64,000 nt of DNA from Neobacillus sp. PS3-34 (GCF_030915465.1 NZ_CP133267.1:2820501-2884500), one strand, 5' to 3'; counted from the stretch's first letter, positions 29,815 to 39,449 are shown. Notes: generated by a model from the letters alone, not told the origin. Numbers and translations: made by a program.

Positions 29815-30781
29815 TTGATTGTAAAACAAAGGACAATACCTATAGAGATTATTGTAAATAATGCTTTAAAAAGAAGATTGATGCCTAACCATCCTGCATT
29901 ACCGGCAATCGATAAAGACTTATATAAAAAGAATGCCGGACATTATGGGGAAGAAGCCATGGATTATCCTTTAAAAATGCTTTCAAAAAAAGATTATGTC
30001 ATTTTTCACGGTCTGCGACTTCCTTACGATGATATGCATTTTCAAATTGACACACTCCTATTAACCACAAAATTTGGTATGATTCTTGAGTCGAAAAATT
30101 TAGGAGGGGAATTATATTTTGATGAGTCAAGTGAACAATTATTTCAAACGTATAATGGAAAAAAGGAAGGTGTACAGTATCCAATTTCTCAGGTACAACG
30201 CCAGATAAAGCTCCTCAAAGCTCTTCTCCAGCGTAATATGATTCCTGTGGTTCCGTATGATTTTCAAGTCGTCATCAGCCATTCATCGACTATTCTCCTG
30301 CCCCTCGGTGCTCCCGTTCTTCAAAAAGTTTGTCATGTCCATTCCCTCCACGGAAGAATAGAGAAAGTGGAAAACAGATATAAAAAAGACATTCTTGATT
30401 TAAAAACATTGCAAAAAGCGACTCGGCTGCTGATAAAAAAGCATGAGCCAAAGAAACTTGCTATTAAAAAAAAGTATGGCATCGAGAAAAATGAAATATT
30501 AACAGGTGTTCATTGTCCTGAGTGCTCCTATCGTCCGATGCAGTACAAAAAAGGCAAATGGCTATGCCTGCCAAGCTCAATCAAAGGATGCTTATTTTCA
30601 AGGCCTCGGAGATTATTGCCTCCTCATAAATTCCACCATTACTAATTCCGAATTGCGGCGTTTCCTCCATCTCCCGACCATTGGCATTGCACAGAAATTT
30701 CTCCGGTCGCTAAACCTTCCCGTTACTGGAAAAACGAAAGATAGAGAATACGATCTTCAATCACTAGCTCCCAAAAATTAA
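29815..30781 (+). pseudogene. NERD-domain (nuclease-related) protein with C-terminal zinc ribbon, frame interrupted near 30557
   Basis: A protein of about 320 residues. The NERD domain lies at about residues 35-150: GHYGEEAMDYPL, FQIDTLLLTTKFGMILESKNLGG (the restriction-endonuclease-like D...ExK core) and YPISQVQRQIKLL. A zinc ribbon follows, with CPEC at about residue 236 and a second knuckle expected where the frame breaks. The second frame then runs CQAQSKDAYFQGLGDY to a stop at 30781. The deletion near 30555-30562 removes bases from the expected CPxC knuckle. I take TTG 29815 as start because AAGAGGAG lies 10 bases upstream; GTG 29806 is too close to it. Function is unproven; NERD proteins are thought to act on DNA. 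Confidence 0.78.
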
Positions 30782-30793
30782 GAAGGTGACATT

Positions 30794-32292
30794 TTGCGAT
30801 TTTTAATCGAAAAAGAAAAGCTCGTTCCAGTTACTGAATTGGTTGAAAGTTCACTCCCTATTTCACACATTTCAACACTGCCTGAGTTCATAATCAATCC
30901 CGACTTCCCCTTCAATCAAGACCTCCAATCCTTTCTCACTGGAAAACAGCTCCTTCTCGATGACCTCCCCATTCCTATAACCGAAATCCATGAACACTAT
31001 GAAAATGGTTATATCCAATACCGTAAAGGAATCACTTACAAGGGCAAAAATCCCAGGTGTGCCCGCTGCGGCAACAGTGACGAGCAATGGTTCGCACGTT
31101 TCCCGTGCTCTAGGTGCGGTGAAAAATGTCTCTATTGCAGAAAGTGCATTATGATGGGACGAATCAGTGAGTGCACACCACTCATCAGTTGGCAAGGACC
31201 GCCACCCGCTCCCGACCTTCCAGACGAAATCCTGGAGTGGAGGGGGATTTTATCAGAAAGGCCAGACCACAGCGTCAAATCGGGTAATCGCAGCGGTCCG
31301 ACACAATGAGGATCTTCTTGTCTGGCCGTATGCGGCGCAGGAAAAACGGAGGTTCTTTTTGCAGGAATTGAAGCGGCTCTCGCCGATCAAAAAAGAGTCT
31401 GTATCGCGACACCACGCACGGATGTCGTTCTCGAACTCACCCCAAGGCTGAAGGCCGCCTTTCCGAACATTCCCGTTGCGTCTCTGTATGGAGGCAGCGA
31501 GGATCGACATGTTTTTGCCCCCCTCACAATTGCGACCACCCACCAGCTGCTCCGCTTTTACCATGCCTTTGACACACTTATCCTCGATGAAGTGGACGCA
31601 TTTCCCTACACTGCGGAGGAATCTCTTCAGCATGCAGCCATCCAGGCGCGAAAGCCTGAATCGGCCATGATCTATCTGACAGCAACGCCGAATCAAAAAT
31701 GGCAGAGGGAGTGCCGGACAGGAAAAAGAAACTTCGTCACGATCCCGGCGAGATTTCATCGCCATCCGCTTCCTGTACCCGTATTCTCCTGGTGTGGCAA
31801 CTGGAAGAAACAGCTTCTGAAAGGAAGACTGCCCTCAAACATCCTCAAATGGGTTCAACAACGTCTTCAGCTTCGCAAACAGACTCTGTTATTTTTTCCC
31901 CATATAAAATTAATGGAAAAAGCTCTCCCTGTCCTACAACAGCTTGATTCAACGATTGAGGCTGTCCATGCCGAAGACCCATTGCGAAAGGAAAAAGTGA
32001 TGAAGATGCGCAATAAAGAGATTCCGCTGCTGCTTACGACAACGATTCTTGAACGGGGCGTGACCTTTCCCAATATCGATGTGGCGGTAATAGGAGCGGA
32101 GGATGATATTTTTACAGAAAGTGCCCTTGTCCAAATTTCCGGGCGGCCGGAAGGAGTGCGGATTTCCCGACTGGCGACATCGTATTCTTCCATTACGGAA
32201 AAACAGAAGCGATGCTAAAGGCAAGAAAGCAGATTATCGCGATGAACCGGGAGGGTTTTCAAAAAGGACTGCTGGATGGAGGGGGAATGTAG
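30794..32292 (+). pseudogene. comFA: DNA-uptake helicase ComFA, frame interrupted three times
   Basis: A late-competence ATP-dependent DEAD-family translocase of about 498 residues. An N-terminal Cys-rich zinc finger (CARCGNSDEQW, CSRCGEKCLYCRKC) precedes the motor. With single-base repairs the motor reads VWAVCGAGKTEVLF (Walker A), a DEVDAFP Walker B-like box, YLTATP (motif III), LLTTTILERGVTFP and QISGRAGRSA (motif VI). Breaks lie at about 31257-31262, at GGCC 31324-31327 and at GGCC 32145-32148; adding one G/C repairs the last two. The TTG start at 30794 follows AAGGTGA. All motifs are intact, so the gene is probably functional in the cell. Confidence 0.9.
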
Positions 32293-32293
32293 T

Positions 32294-33019
32294 ATGGCGA
32301 AAGGTTTTTTCCAATTTGACCGCTGTTTGATATGCCACGAAGTAATCAATCCACCAATCGGCTGGAACTCTATTTTTTCAATCGAAAAAGGACACTTTTT
32401 GTGCGAGGAATGCGAGGGCAAGCTCGAGACGATTAAAGGGGAGACATGCCATATATGCGGGCGTTCGTTTACCCCATCAGAAGAGCAGTTTCGGCAGGAC
32501 GAGCTTTGCCTCGACTGCGTCCGTTGGGAGGATGATTCCCAGTGGAGTGGCCTGCTTTTGAAAAATTCATCCCTCTATGTTTATAACGATTTTTTAAAGG
32601 AGGTCATCGCGCTTTTTAAATATCGCGGGGACTATGCGATTGCAAAAGCGTTTTCCCAGCCCATGACTGAAAAAATCAACACTTTGCAAGCTGATTTGTA
32701 CATTCCCGTCCCTTTAAGTGATGAGCGGCTTTATGAGCGGGGCTTTAACCAGGCCGAAGCACTTATATTGGGGGCTGGCCAAAAGCCATGCCATCTCCTA
32801 ACCCGAATCCACTCAGAAAAACAATCGAAAAAAACACGCTCCGAACGTATTCACCTACCACAGGTGTTTCATTTACATACCGACAGAAATCTAATGGGGA
32901 AAAACGTCGTCCTTGTCGATGATATTTACACAACAGGCTCGACCCTAAGGCATGCAGCAAAACTTTTAAAGGATGCAGGTGCTTTAACGATTCAGTCGCT
33001 CACCTTGGCAAGAGGATGA
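32294..33019 (+). CDS. comFC: Competence protein ComFC (phosphoribosyltransferase-like)
   Basis: A 241-residue protein with an N-terminal four-Cys zinc region (CLICHE, CEEC, CHICGRSF, CLDC) and a C-terminal PRTase fold: LYIPVPLSDERLYERGFNQAE and the PRPP loop VVLVDDIYTTGST. It is needed for DNA uptake in B. subtilis, where its gene follows comFA. Start ATG 32294 is chosen because the GGAGGGGG at the end of comFA is correctly spaced to it. No comFB lies between comFA and comFC here, unlike B. subtilis. Confidence 0.93.
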   Translation: MAKGFFQFDRCLICHEVINPPIGWNSIFSIEKGHFLCEECEGKLETIKGETCHICGRSFTPSEEQFRQDELCLDCVRWEDDSQWSGLLLKNSSLYVYNDFLKEVIALFKYRGDYAIAKAFSQPMTEKINTLQADLYIPVPLSDERLYERGFNQAEALILGAGQKPCHLLTRIHSEKQSKKTRSERIHLPQVFHLHTDRNLMGKNVVLVDDIYTTGSTLRHAAKLLKDAGALTIQSLTLARG

Positions 33020-33075
33020 ACCGTGGTTTGATGATTAATAGGAAAAATTATGGTAAAATTACAGGAGGAAGAAAC

Positions 33076-33969
33076 ATGAAAAGGCTTAACCCACTAAATG
33101 ATTTCCTTTTTAAAAAACTGTTCGGAGAAGAGAAGGATAAGGACCTTTTAATCGGGTTTCTTAATGCAATACTCAATTCCGACATTGTTAATTTGACGAT
33201 CGAGAATGAAAATCTTCACAGAACCACTGAGGAAGATAAATTAGGCATTTTGGATATTAAGGCTAAAACGATAACAGGTGAAAAATTTAATGTTGAAGTT
33301 CAACTGGTAAACCAGAAAAATATGATTCCAAGAACGCTTTTTTACTGGTCAAAGCTTTTTGTGGAGGATTTCGAATCAGGAAGCAATTACAAGCAATTAC
33401 AGAAGACCGTTGCCATTAATATTCTTGGATTTAAATTAGAAGAGTTAAGGTATGAATCGTTTCATTCTATTTTTAAATTGCGTGAAGTCAGTTCAAATCA
33501 ATTATTAACCGACTTAATAGAAATACACTTCATCGATTTCCCAAAATTCGAGGAAGAAAATTACAATTTAAAAAATCCCCTGCACCGCTGGTTATTATTT
33601 TTAAAAGAGGATATTCCGCAAGATCAGTTAAGGGAGGTTGTTAACATGGATAGTATTCTTAATAAAGCAGAAGAAAAGCTGATGAAATTGAGTGCCGATC
33701 CCGAAACTCGAAGAGAGTATGAGTTAAGAGCAAAAGCCCTTTCGGACGAACGCAGCAGAATGGAAGATGCGAAAGAAGAGGGGATGGAAAAAGGAATTGC
33801 ACAAGGTATCGAAAAAGGAATTGCAAAAGGAATCGAAAAAGGAATAACCCAAGGAGTATTAAAGGTCGTTCAAAGTTTTTTAGATAGTGGAATGCCCCTT
33901 TCGGAAGTTGCCAAACACACTCCGTATACGGAAGAAGAATTGGAAGCAATGTTAAAAAAGAAGGAATGA
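33076..33969 (+). CDS. Rpn family (PD-(D/E)xK nuclease / transposase-like) protein
   Basis: A 297-residue member of the Rpn/YhgA-like PDDEXK_2 family. It opens NPLNDFLFKKLFGEEKDKD, has the nuclease core LGILDIKAKT then FNVEVQL, and ends in a charged region with repeated EKGI(A/T)xGI motifs (about residues 237-258) and a final PLSEVAKHTPYTEEELEAM helix. Members promote RecA-independent recombination in E. coli. The start is ATG 33076 with ACAGGAGGAAG. It lies between comFC and yvyF, where B. subtilis has nothing comparable, so it is probably a mobile insertion. A truncated copy of its 3' end follows at once. Confidence 0.85.
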   Translation: MKRLNPLNDFLFKKLFGEEKDKDLLIGFLNAILNSDIVNLTIENENLHRTTEEDKLGILDIKAKTITGEKFNVEVQLVNQKNMIPRTLFYWSKLFVEDFESGSNYKQLQKTVAINILGFKLEELRYESFHSIFKLREVSSNQLLTDLIEIHFIDFPKFEEENYNLKNPLHRWLLFLKEDIPQDQLREVVNMDSILNKAEEKLMKLSADPETRREYELRAKALSDERSRMEDAKEEGMEKGIAQGIEKGIAKGIEKGITQGVLKVVQSFLDSGMPLSEVAKHTPYTEEELEAMLKKKE

Positions 33970-33975
33970 GTTCAC

Positions 33976-34221
33976 ATGAATTTTTCTGAAGAAAAGCTGA
34001 TGAAATTGAGTGCTGATCCCGAAACTCGAAGAGAGTATGAGTTAAGAGCAAAAGCCCTTTCGGACGAACGAAGCAGAATGGAAGATGCGAAGGAAGAGGG
34101 GATTTTTAATGTTGTAAAAAGTTTATTGGAAAGAGGAATGCCCCTTTCCGAGATTGCCAAACACACTCCATATACACTTGATGAATTAAGCAAATTAGTA
34201 AAGAATGAGGAAAAAAGTTAG
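33976..34221 (+). pseudogene. Partial duplicate of the 3' end of the Rpn gene
   Basis: An 81-codon open frame whose first 40 or so residues (EKLMKLSADPETRREYELRA and on) are almost identical to the upstream gene's C-terminal region. The nucleotide copy is about 120 bp (33663-33784 versus 33985-34105) with only a few changes. It then jumps over the EKGI repeat region and ends with a diverged HTPYT...ELSKLV. It lacks the nuclease domain. It may be a decayed second Rpn gene, or a small product of its own; there is only a weak ribosome site. Confidence 0.6.
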
Positions 34222-34317
34222 GCAGGATTCTATTTTTTGAGTATGTTTCTCCCATTCCTTTCCTGTTCCATACACGTTATAATGAAAAAAACATAGAAGC
34301 GATCAGGGGGATATTGA

Positions 34318-34734
34318 ATGGAGAATTTACAGAACTGTCCTGGCTGCAATGAGATTTTTGTGAAAACGCAATTTCGGGATGTGTGCCCGAAATGCTGGAA
34401 GCAGGAAGAAAATGATTATGAAACCGTTTATACCTTTATGCGGAGACGGGAAAACCGCGCGGCAACGATTGAGCAGGTTGTGACGCAAACGGGTGTAAAG
34501 GAAGACAAGCTTCTTAAATTTATAAAAAAAGGGCGAATCCAGCTGGCTCATTTTCCGAATCTGGGCTACCCGTGTGATAAGTGCGGACATATTATCCGTA
34601 CAGGGAAGCTGTGTGAAAAGTGCCAGACCGAGCTGCGCCAGGATCTGAAGCAGCATGAAGCGGATGAAGAACGGAAGCAGGAAATACAACGGCGTGAAAA
34701 AAAATCTGCCTACTATATTTCAGAGGGAAACTAA
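34318..34734 (+). CDS. yvyF: Flagellar-operon protein YvyF (TIGR03826 family)
   Basis: A 138-residue protein with two zinc knuckle pairs (NCPGCNEIF/CPKC and CDKC/CEKC), joined by a helix-turn-helix-like middle (TIEQVVTQTGVKEDKLLKFIKKGRI), and a charged C-terminal helix. It is conserved just upstream of flgM in Bacillus; its function is not firmly established. A terminator and then a separate sigma-D promoter lie between it and flgM. Confidence 0.9.
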   Translation: MENLQNCPGCNEIFVKTQFRDVCPKCWKQEENDYETVYTFMRRRENRAATIEQVVTQTGVKEDKLLKFIKKGRIQLAHFPNLGYPCDKCGHIIRTGKLCEKCQTELRQDLKQHEADEERKQEIQRREKKSAYYISEGN

Positions 34735-34762
34735 GCTGCATATCGATGTGCGGCTTTTTTTT
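34734..34762 (+). terminator. Terminator after yvyF
   Basis: An AGCTGCAT/ATGTGCGGCT stem starts within the stop codon and is followed by eight T. Confidence 0.85.
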
Positions 34763-34804
34763 ATAGTAATAAAGATATAATTTTAACTTAATCAATAAAA
34801 TATT

Positions 34805-34831
34805 TAAAAAATCATTGATTTTATCCGATAA
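34805..34831 (+). promoter_or_regulatory. Sigma-D promoter of the flgM operon
   Basis: TAAA at 34805-34808, a 15-base spacer, then TCCGATAA at 34824-34831, one base off the consensus TAAA-N15-GCCGATAA. Confidence 0.8.
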
Positions 34832-34876
34832 TAGTATTAGGAGAACAAGGTTCGTAATGAAAGTGAGGGAATGTCG

Positions 34877-35143
34877 ATGAAAATCAATCCATTTGGTACG
34901 CAGGGAGTCAATCCGTATAAACGCCAGATGAATAAAGTTGATCAAGTCAGCAAGACGGCTGGTAAGGCGACAGACAAGGTTGAAATCTCTGCTACTGCAA
35001 AGGAAATGCAGGAGGTTTCCCAGGTTTCCCAGCAGCGCCAGGCAAAAATTGACCAGCTGAAAATCCAGGTTGAAAATGGGACATACAAGGTAGACCCGAG
35101 AGAAACTGCGAAAAGCATGGTTAATTTCTTTACGAAAAAATAG
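34877..35143 (+). CDS. flgM: Anti-sigma-D factor FlgM
   Basis: An 88-residue FlgM, which holds sigma-D inactive until the hook-basal body is complete and it is exported. The N-terminal half is a flexible Lys/Gln-rich region (INPFGTQGVNPYKRQ). The C-terminal sigma-binding helices contain VEISATAKEMQ, QQRQAKIDQLK, VENGTYKVDPRETAKSMV. Start ATG 34877 suits the GTGAGGGA site; ATG 34871 is too close. It is expressed from its own sigma-D promoter, giving the usual feedback loop. Confidence 0.93.
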   Translation: MKINPFGTQGVNPYKRQMNKVDQVSKTAGKATDKVEISATAKEMQEVSQVSQQRQAKIDQLKIQVENGTYKVDPRETAKSMVNFFTKK

Positions 35144-35161
35144 ACGAGGGGAGGGGACACC

Positions 35162-35644
35162 ATGGACTCGTTAAAATTGCTCGCGGCGATGGGAAAGCTA
35201 TTAAAGCTGCACCGTAGCCTTCGCGAACTTGCTGACAAGAAGACAGATATTGTTAAAAAGGGAGACATGGATGCCCTGACCCAGCTTTTGAAGGAAGAAC
35301 AGGCTCATATTACTGCTATTTCCAAGCTTGAGAGTGAGCGGCAGAATCTTGCAGCGGCAATTGTGCCTGCAGTGGACAAGCCTTCCGTTTCAGATTGCTT
35401 AACTGTTCTTCATGGCGAGGAAAAAATCATGCTCGAACAAATGCGTTCAGAGTTGGTAGAAATCGTTTTTCAAATCCAGCAAAAAAATGAGCTAAACCAG
35501 CAATTAATTTATCAATCACTGCAGTTTGTCAATTTATCTCTGGATTTAATTGCACCACAACCGGAGGAATTTAACTACGGTCCGCCAGCTGGCAGGGTAA
35601 ATGAGCCGGGGCGTTCGCCCGGAATGTTTAATTCGAAAGCTTAA
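35162..35644 (+). CDS. flgN: Flagellar chaperone FlgN (YvyG)
   Basis: A 160-residue, largely helical export chaperone for the hook-associated proteins FlgK and FlgL. The DKKTDIVKKGDMDALTQLLK segment and the following helices match the FlgN family. It lies 18 bp after flgM and 26 bp before flgK, as in B. subtilis. The start has a strong GAGGGGAGGGG. Confidence 0.9.
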   Translation: MDSLKLLAAMGKLLKLHRSLRELADKKTDIVKKGDMDALTQLLKEEQAHITAISKLESERQNLAAAIVPAVDKPSVSDCLTVLHGEEKIMLEQMRSELVEIVFQIQQKNELNQQLIYQSLQFVNLSLDLIAPQPEEFNYGPPAGRVNEPGRSPGMFNSKA

Positions 35645-35670
35645 CAAGAGATTAAATTGGAGGAACCTTC

Positions 35671-37215
35671 ATGCGTTCAACCTTTATGGGATTAGAAACA
35701 GCGCGCCGGGGAATGTTTACCCAGCAGACCGCTTTATATACAACAGGACAAAACGTATCAAATGCGAGCACACCGGGCTATTCACGCCAGCGTGTAAACT
35801 TCCAGCAAACAGAACCATATCCGGGAAAGGGCATGAATATGCCGCAAATGCCGGGACAGATGGGGACGGGCGTAAAAGCAGGCTCAATTCAGAGGATGCG
35901 TGAAAGCTTTCTCGATGTCCAGTACAGAGGGGAAAACAATAAGCTTGGCTACTGGGAATCGCGTTCGGAATCACTGGATAAAATGGAAAATATCATGAAT
36001 GAGCCATCCGATTCAGGTCTCACCAACACGATGAACCAGTTCTGGCAATCACTGCAGGATTTAGCTGTCGACCCAACCAATGCAGGGGCACGCTCTGTTG
36101 TCCGCCAGCGTGGAGAGGCAGTTGCAGAGACCTTTAACTATGTATCAAATTCTCTTACAGCGATTCAAAAAGACCAAAAGGACCAGGTAGATGTCTCTGT
36201 AAAAGAAGTTAATTCAGTTGTTTTCCAATTAAATAACGTGAACCAGCAAATTGGCAGCGTGGAACCGCACGGCTATTTGCCGAATGATTTATATGATGAG
36301 CGCGACCGATTGATCGATCAGCTTTCCTCAATGGTCAATATTAAAGTCGATTATGTGAAATCCGGCGGGAATCCAGATCCAAATGCAGAAGGAAAAGCTG
36401 TCATCAAATTAGTGAGTGATAACGGAGCTCAGCTGGGTGTTCTGCTCGGCGATAATAGCTATAACGAGCTGAAGGTTAATTATGATGGCGTGGACGAATC
36501 CGTTAAGACGCTTACGCTTGGCGCTTCCTCGATCGATTTTTCCCAGATGAATTCAACCGGAAAGCTGAAGTCGCTGATTGAGTCATATGGATATGAAGAG
36601 AACGGACAAGCTACAGGAACATATACAGATATGGTTTCTAAGCTCGATAACCTGGCCTACACGTTTGCAACCGAATTTAACAAAGTACATAGTGATGGAA
36701 TCAGCCCGAATGAAATCACGGCAAAACAGAAACAGGATATTTCATTTTTTGCGGATGCAGGAAACGCTCCTATTTCTGATAAAAAAGGATTTGCTAGCAG
36801 GATTCAATTATCCGGCGATATCCAGAACAGCCTTGATAATATCGCGACAGCAAGCGGAGATCCGGCCATTGCAACACTTGGTGATGGAAGCAATGTGCTT
36901 GCTCTGGCTAGGGTGATCAATAACAAGTACGAGTACAGCGCAAATGAACAGGCCGATTTCCAAAGCTATTACCAGGGTGTCATTGGCAGCATGGCGGTAA
37001 AATCCCAGGAAGCGACACGCCTTTCACAAAATAGTACTTCCCTACAGCAGGCGGTAGAGGAAAAACGGCAGTCTGTCAGCTCGGTTTCATTAGATGAAGA
37101 AATGACCAATATGATTCAGTTTCAGCATGCCTATAATGCCTCGGCAAGAATGATCACGTTGCAGGATGAAATGCTGGATAAAATTATTAACGGCATGGGA
37201 GCCGGCGGAAGATAG
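35671..37215 (+). CDS. flgK: Hook-associated protein 1
   Basis: A 514-residue FlgK, the first junction protein between hook and filament. The N-terminal D0 segment (STFMGLETARRGMFTQQTALYTTGQN, followed by SNASTPGYSRQ) and the C-terminal Flg_bbr_C segment (SVSLDEEMTNMIQFQHAYNA then ARMITLQDEMLDKIING) are textbook. The middle is the variable D2/D3 part. Length is normal and the frame intact. Second structural gene of the flgM operon. Confidence 0.96.
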   Translation: MRSTFMGLETARRGMFTQQTALYTTGQNVSNASTPGYSRQRVNFQQTEPYPGKGMNMPQMPGQMGTGVKAGSIQRMRESFLDVQYRGENNKLGYWESRSESLDKMENIMNEPSDSGLTNTMNQFWQSLQDLAVDPTNAGARSVVRQRGEAVAETFNYVSNSLTAIQKDQKDQVDVSVKEVNSVVFQLNNVNQQIGSVEPHGYLPNDLYDERDRLIDQLSSMVNIKVDYVKSGGNPDPNAEGKAVIKLVSDNGAQLGVLLGDNSYNELKVNYDGVDESVKTLTLGASSIDFSQMNSTGKLKSLIESYGYEENGQATGTYTDMVSKLDNLAYTFATEFNKVHSDGISPNEITAKQKQDISFFADAGNAPISDKKGFASRIQLSGDIQNSLDNIATASGDPAIATLGDGSNVLALARVINNKYEYSANEQADFQSYYQGVIGSMAVKSQEATRLSQNSTSLQQAVEEKRQSVSSVSLDEEMTNMIQFQHAYNASARMITLQDEMLDKIINGMGAGGR

Positions 37216-37225
37216 GTGAAATGAT

Positions 37226-38116
37226 ATGCGTATTACTCAATCAATGCTAGCGTCCAACTCATTAAGGAACTTAAGCAGCAGTTATTTGAAAATGGGAAAA
37301 TATCAGGAGCAGCTTTCTACTGGCAAAAAAATCACGAAGCCGTCGGACGACCCGGTTGTCGCCATGAAGGGCATGCATTACCGTTCGGATTTGACTGAGG
37401 TAGATCAATATAAGCGAAACTTGTCCGAGCTTCATTTGTGGATGGATAATTCCGAAGCTGGGATGGAGCAGGCAAACAGCGCGCTGCAAAGAATTCGTGA
37501 GCTTGTGGTACAGGGGCAAAATGGATCCCTTACACCGGAGGATCGTAATGCGATTGCGGCAGAGGTTGGCCAAATGAAGCAGGATTTGGTGAAAACAGCC
37601 AACACGCAGATTGCCGGCCGATATATTTTTCACGGCAATGATGTCATGAATCCGCCTGTTGCACAGGAAGAGCCACCCGTTGTGGCTGCTAATTTAACTA
37701 ATCCAGCCATCAATAATTACAATGTTGAAGTGTCAAAGGGTGTTTCACTTAAAGCGAATGTGAATCCAGCCAATGTGTTTAGCCAGGAATTATTTGATGT
37801 TGTCGGCGGCATTCAAAATGCGATGGAAAATAATAATTCTGGTGAATTAAATGGATATCTTTCAAGGCTAGACAAGGTGATGGAAACGTCATCGTCTGAA
37901 CGCTCAGAGCTTGGAGCTCGCTCCAACAGGCTTGATATGATTGAAAACCGACTTGGCCAGCAAAGTGTCATGGCGAATCAGGTTCTTTCTGATAATGAGG
38001 ATGCAGACATCGAAAAGGTGATCATGGATCTGACTACTCAGGAAAGTGTTCACCGTGCAGCACTCAGTGTCGGTTCAAGAATCATCCAGCCAACGTTAAT
38101 GGACTTTTTAAGATAG
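37226..38116 (+). CDS. flgL: Hook-associated protein 3
   Basis: A 296-residue FlgL, the second junction protein. It starts MRITQSMLASNSLRNLSSSY with a flagellin-type N-domain (LSTGKKITKPSDDP) and ends with the C-domain (RSELGARSNRLDMIENRLGQQ, IEKVIMDLTTQESVHRAAL). A terminator-like hairpin follows at once, splitting the operon. Confidence 0.96.
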   Translation: MRITQSMLASNSLRNLSSSYLKMGKYQEQLSTGKKITKPSDDPVVAMKGMHYRSDLTEVDQYKRNLSELHLWMDNSEAGMEQANSALQRIRELVVQGQNGSLTPEDRNAIAAEVGQMKQDLVKTANTQIAGRYIFHGNDVMNPPVAQEEPPVVAANLTNPAINNYNVEVSKGVSLKANVNPANVFSQELFDVVGGIQNAMENNNSGELNGYLSRLDKVMETSSSERSELGARSNRLDMIENRLGQQSVMANQVLSDNEDADIEKVIMDLTTQESVHRAALSVGSRIIQPTLMDFLR

Positions 38117-38144
38117 AAGCTATTCTTTTTGAATAGCTTTTTTT
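38117..38144 (+). terminator. Terminator between flgL and yviE
   Basis: A perfect 9-bp stem (AAGCTATTC/GAATAGCTT) with a 5-base loop is followed by seven T in all. It should lower transcription into yviE-fliW-csrA relative to flgKL. Confidence 0.85.
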
Positions 38145-38164
38145 GCTAGATAGGGGGAGAATTT

Positions 38165-38754
38165 ATGAGACTTCCACAAATAAGAATGCAATCTACTTTT
38201 GCACAAATTGATATTCGTTCGCAAAAGGCCAGCTTGAAATCCATCAGCAGCCTGCCGATTTAAGCATCCAGCAGCCAAAAGCCGAAATGCAGGTAAACAA
38301 GATTCCATCAAGGCTGACGATCGACCAAACAATGGCCCGGGCGGATGTCGATCTTAAAAGTGCACCGATGAGAATCGAAGAGGCTGCACAACAGGGTCAT
38401 CAGGATCTTCTTGCGGGTATAGCCCGCCGTGCACAAGAGGGCGAAGAGATGATGAAGATTGAAAATGGTGGCGGTGCAATCGCCCGTCAGGCAAAGCGGA
38501 AAAGCGAGACACCTCAATACGATTTTAAAATTGGCTGGATTCCGTCACCGGGAAGTGTTCAAATTAACTATGATCCAGGCAGGCTCGATATTAATTGGCG
38601 AGTAAACAAGCCGATCATCGACAGCAGAAGCCATCAGCCAATGATTAATTACGATCGAGGAAATGTAGATATTAATATGAAGCAGTATCAGTCGTTAAAA
38701 ATTGATTTTGATAATCTGAATTTTATTGGAATCAATTATGAGCAGACTATATAA
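38165..38754 (+). pseudogene. yviE: YviE (DUF6470 family), frame interrupted at GGCC 38227-38230
   Basis: A protein of about 196 residues conserved between flgL and fliW in Bacillus. ATG 38165, behind AGGGGGAGA, begins MRLPQIRMQSTFAQIDI; after the break the other frame reads QQPADLSIQQPKAEMQV and continues to 38754. One base added to GGCC at 38227-38230 joins them. The sequence has repeating beta-strand motifs (INYDPGRLDINW, INYDRGNVDINM). Its role in flagellation is not established. Confidence 0.87.
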
Positions 38755-38769
38755 AGTGAGGATGACATT

Positions 38770-39197
38770 ATGCGAATTAACACGAAATATCATGATGAAA
38801 TAGAAATTAACAAAGAGGATATTCTGCATTTTGAAAAAGGGATACCTGGTTTTCAGGAGGAAAGGGAGTTTATCATTCTGCCTTTATCGGATGATCATAC
38901 TTTTTCTGTTATGCAATCAGTCTCGACACCGTATCTTGCATTTGTGGTGGCAAGTCCGTTTCCTTTTTTTAAGGAATACGATTTTAAGCTTGAGGATTCA
39001 ATAGTTGAAGAATTGGAGTTTAAAAACGAAAAAGATGTAGTAGTTTTTTCAATCCTAACGGTTCAGGAGCCCTTTGAAAAAACAACCGCCAACCTACAGG
39101 CCCGGTAATTATTAATATTTCCAATCAAAAAGCGAAGCAGGTCATTTTAAATAATGACCAGTATAAAACGAAACATCCCATCTTCCAGAAAGGGTGA
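38770..39197 (+). pseudogene. fliW: Flagellar assembly factor FliW, frame interrupted at GGCCC 39099-39103
   Basis: FliW binds flagellin and, when released, CsrA, so coupling Hag synthesis to secretion. The first frame (to 39108) reads ILHFEKGIPGFQEEREF and TVQEPFEKTTANLQA, then stops. Adding one C at 39099-39103 continues with PVIINISNQKAKQVILNNDQ and a stop at 39197, giving about 142 residues, the usual length. The CsrA ribosome site overlaps the repaired stop, as expected for an intact pair. Confidence 0.9.
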
Positions 39198-39202
39198 CTT
39201 CC

Positions 39203-39418
39203 ATGTTAGTGCTGACGAGAAAGAACGGAGAAACCATCAAGATTGGTGATGACATCGAAATCACCATCATTTCTGCTAAAAATGACCAGGTCAAAATCGG
39301 CATCAACGCGCCAAAAAATGTCGAGATTTTCCGGAAAGAAATCTACGACCAAATCCTAAGCGAGAACGAACAAGCGTCTAAAGATATATCAGGAATGCTA
39401 AATTTCTTCAAAAAGTAA
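39203..39418 (+). CDS. csrA: Carbon storage regulator CsrA
   Basis: A 71-residue RNA-binding dimer that represses hag translation. It has [20 protein letters not shown], the core VKIGINAP and the RNA-contact region [12 protein letters not shown]. The start is ATG 39203 (the AAAGGGTGA at 39189 is well placed), not the upstream in-frame ATG. A CsrA-type hairpin is visible in the hag leader. Confidence 0.96.
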   Translation: MLVLTRKNGETIKIGDDIEITIISAKNDQVKIGINAPKNVEIFRKEIYDQILSENEQASKDISGMLNFFKK

Positions 39419-39449
39419 CAAAATGAAACAAAAAGTTAGAAAAAACTAT

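Noticed and set aside
30794..32292. True loss of competence through a dead comFA
   Set aside because: All helicase motifs are conserved and two of the three breaks are repaired by one base at GGCC, which points to base-calling error.
33016..34221. Prophage or complete insertion sequence
   Set aside because: Only an Rpn-type gene and its partial copy are present; no terminal inverted repeats, integrase or phage genes are visible.
38770..39197. Programmed ribosomal frameshifting in fliW, degS or comFA
   Set aside because: No slippery heptamer with a downstream structure is seen at the breaks; the shared GGCC context is a simpler explanation.
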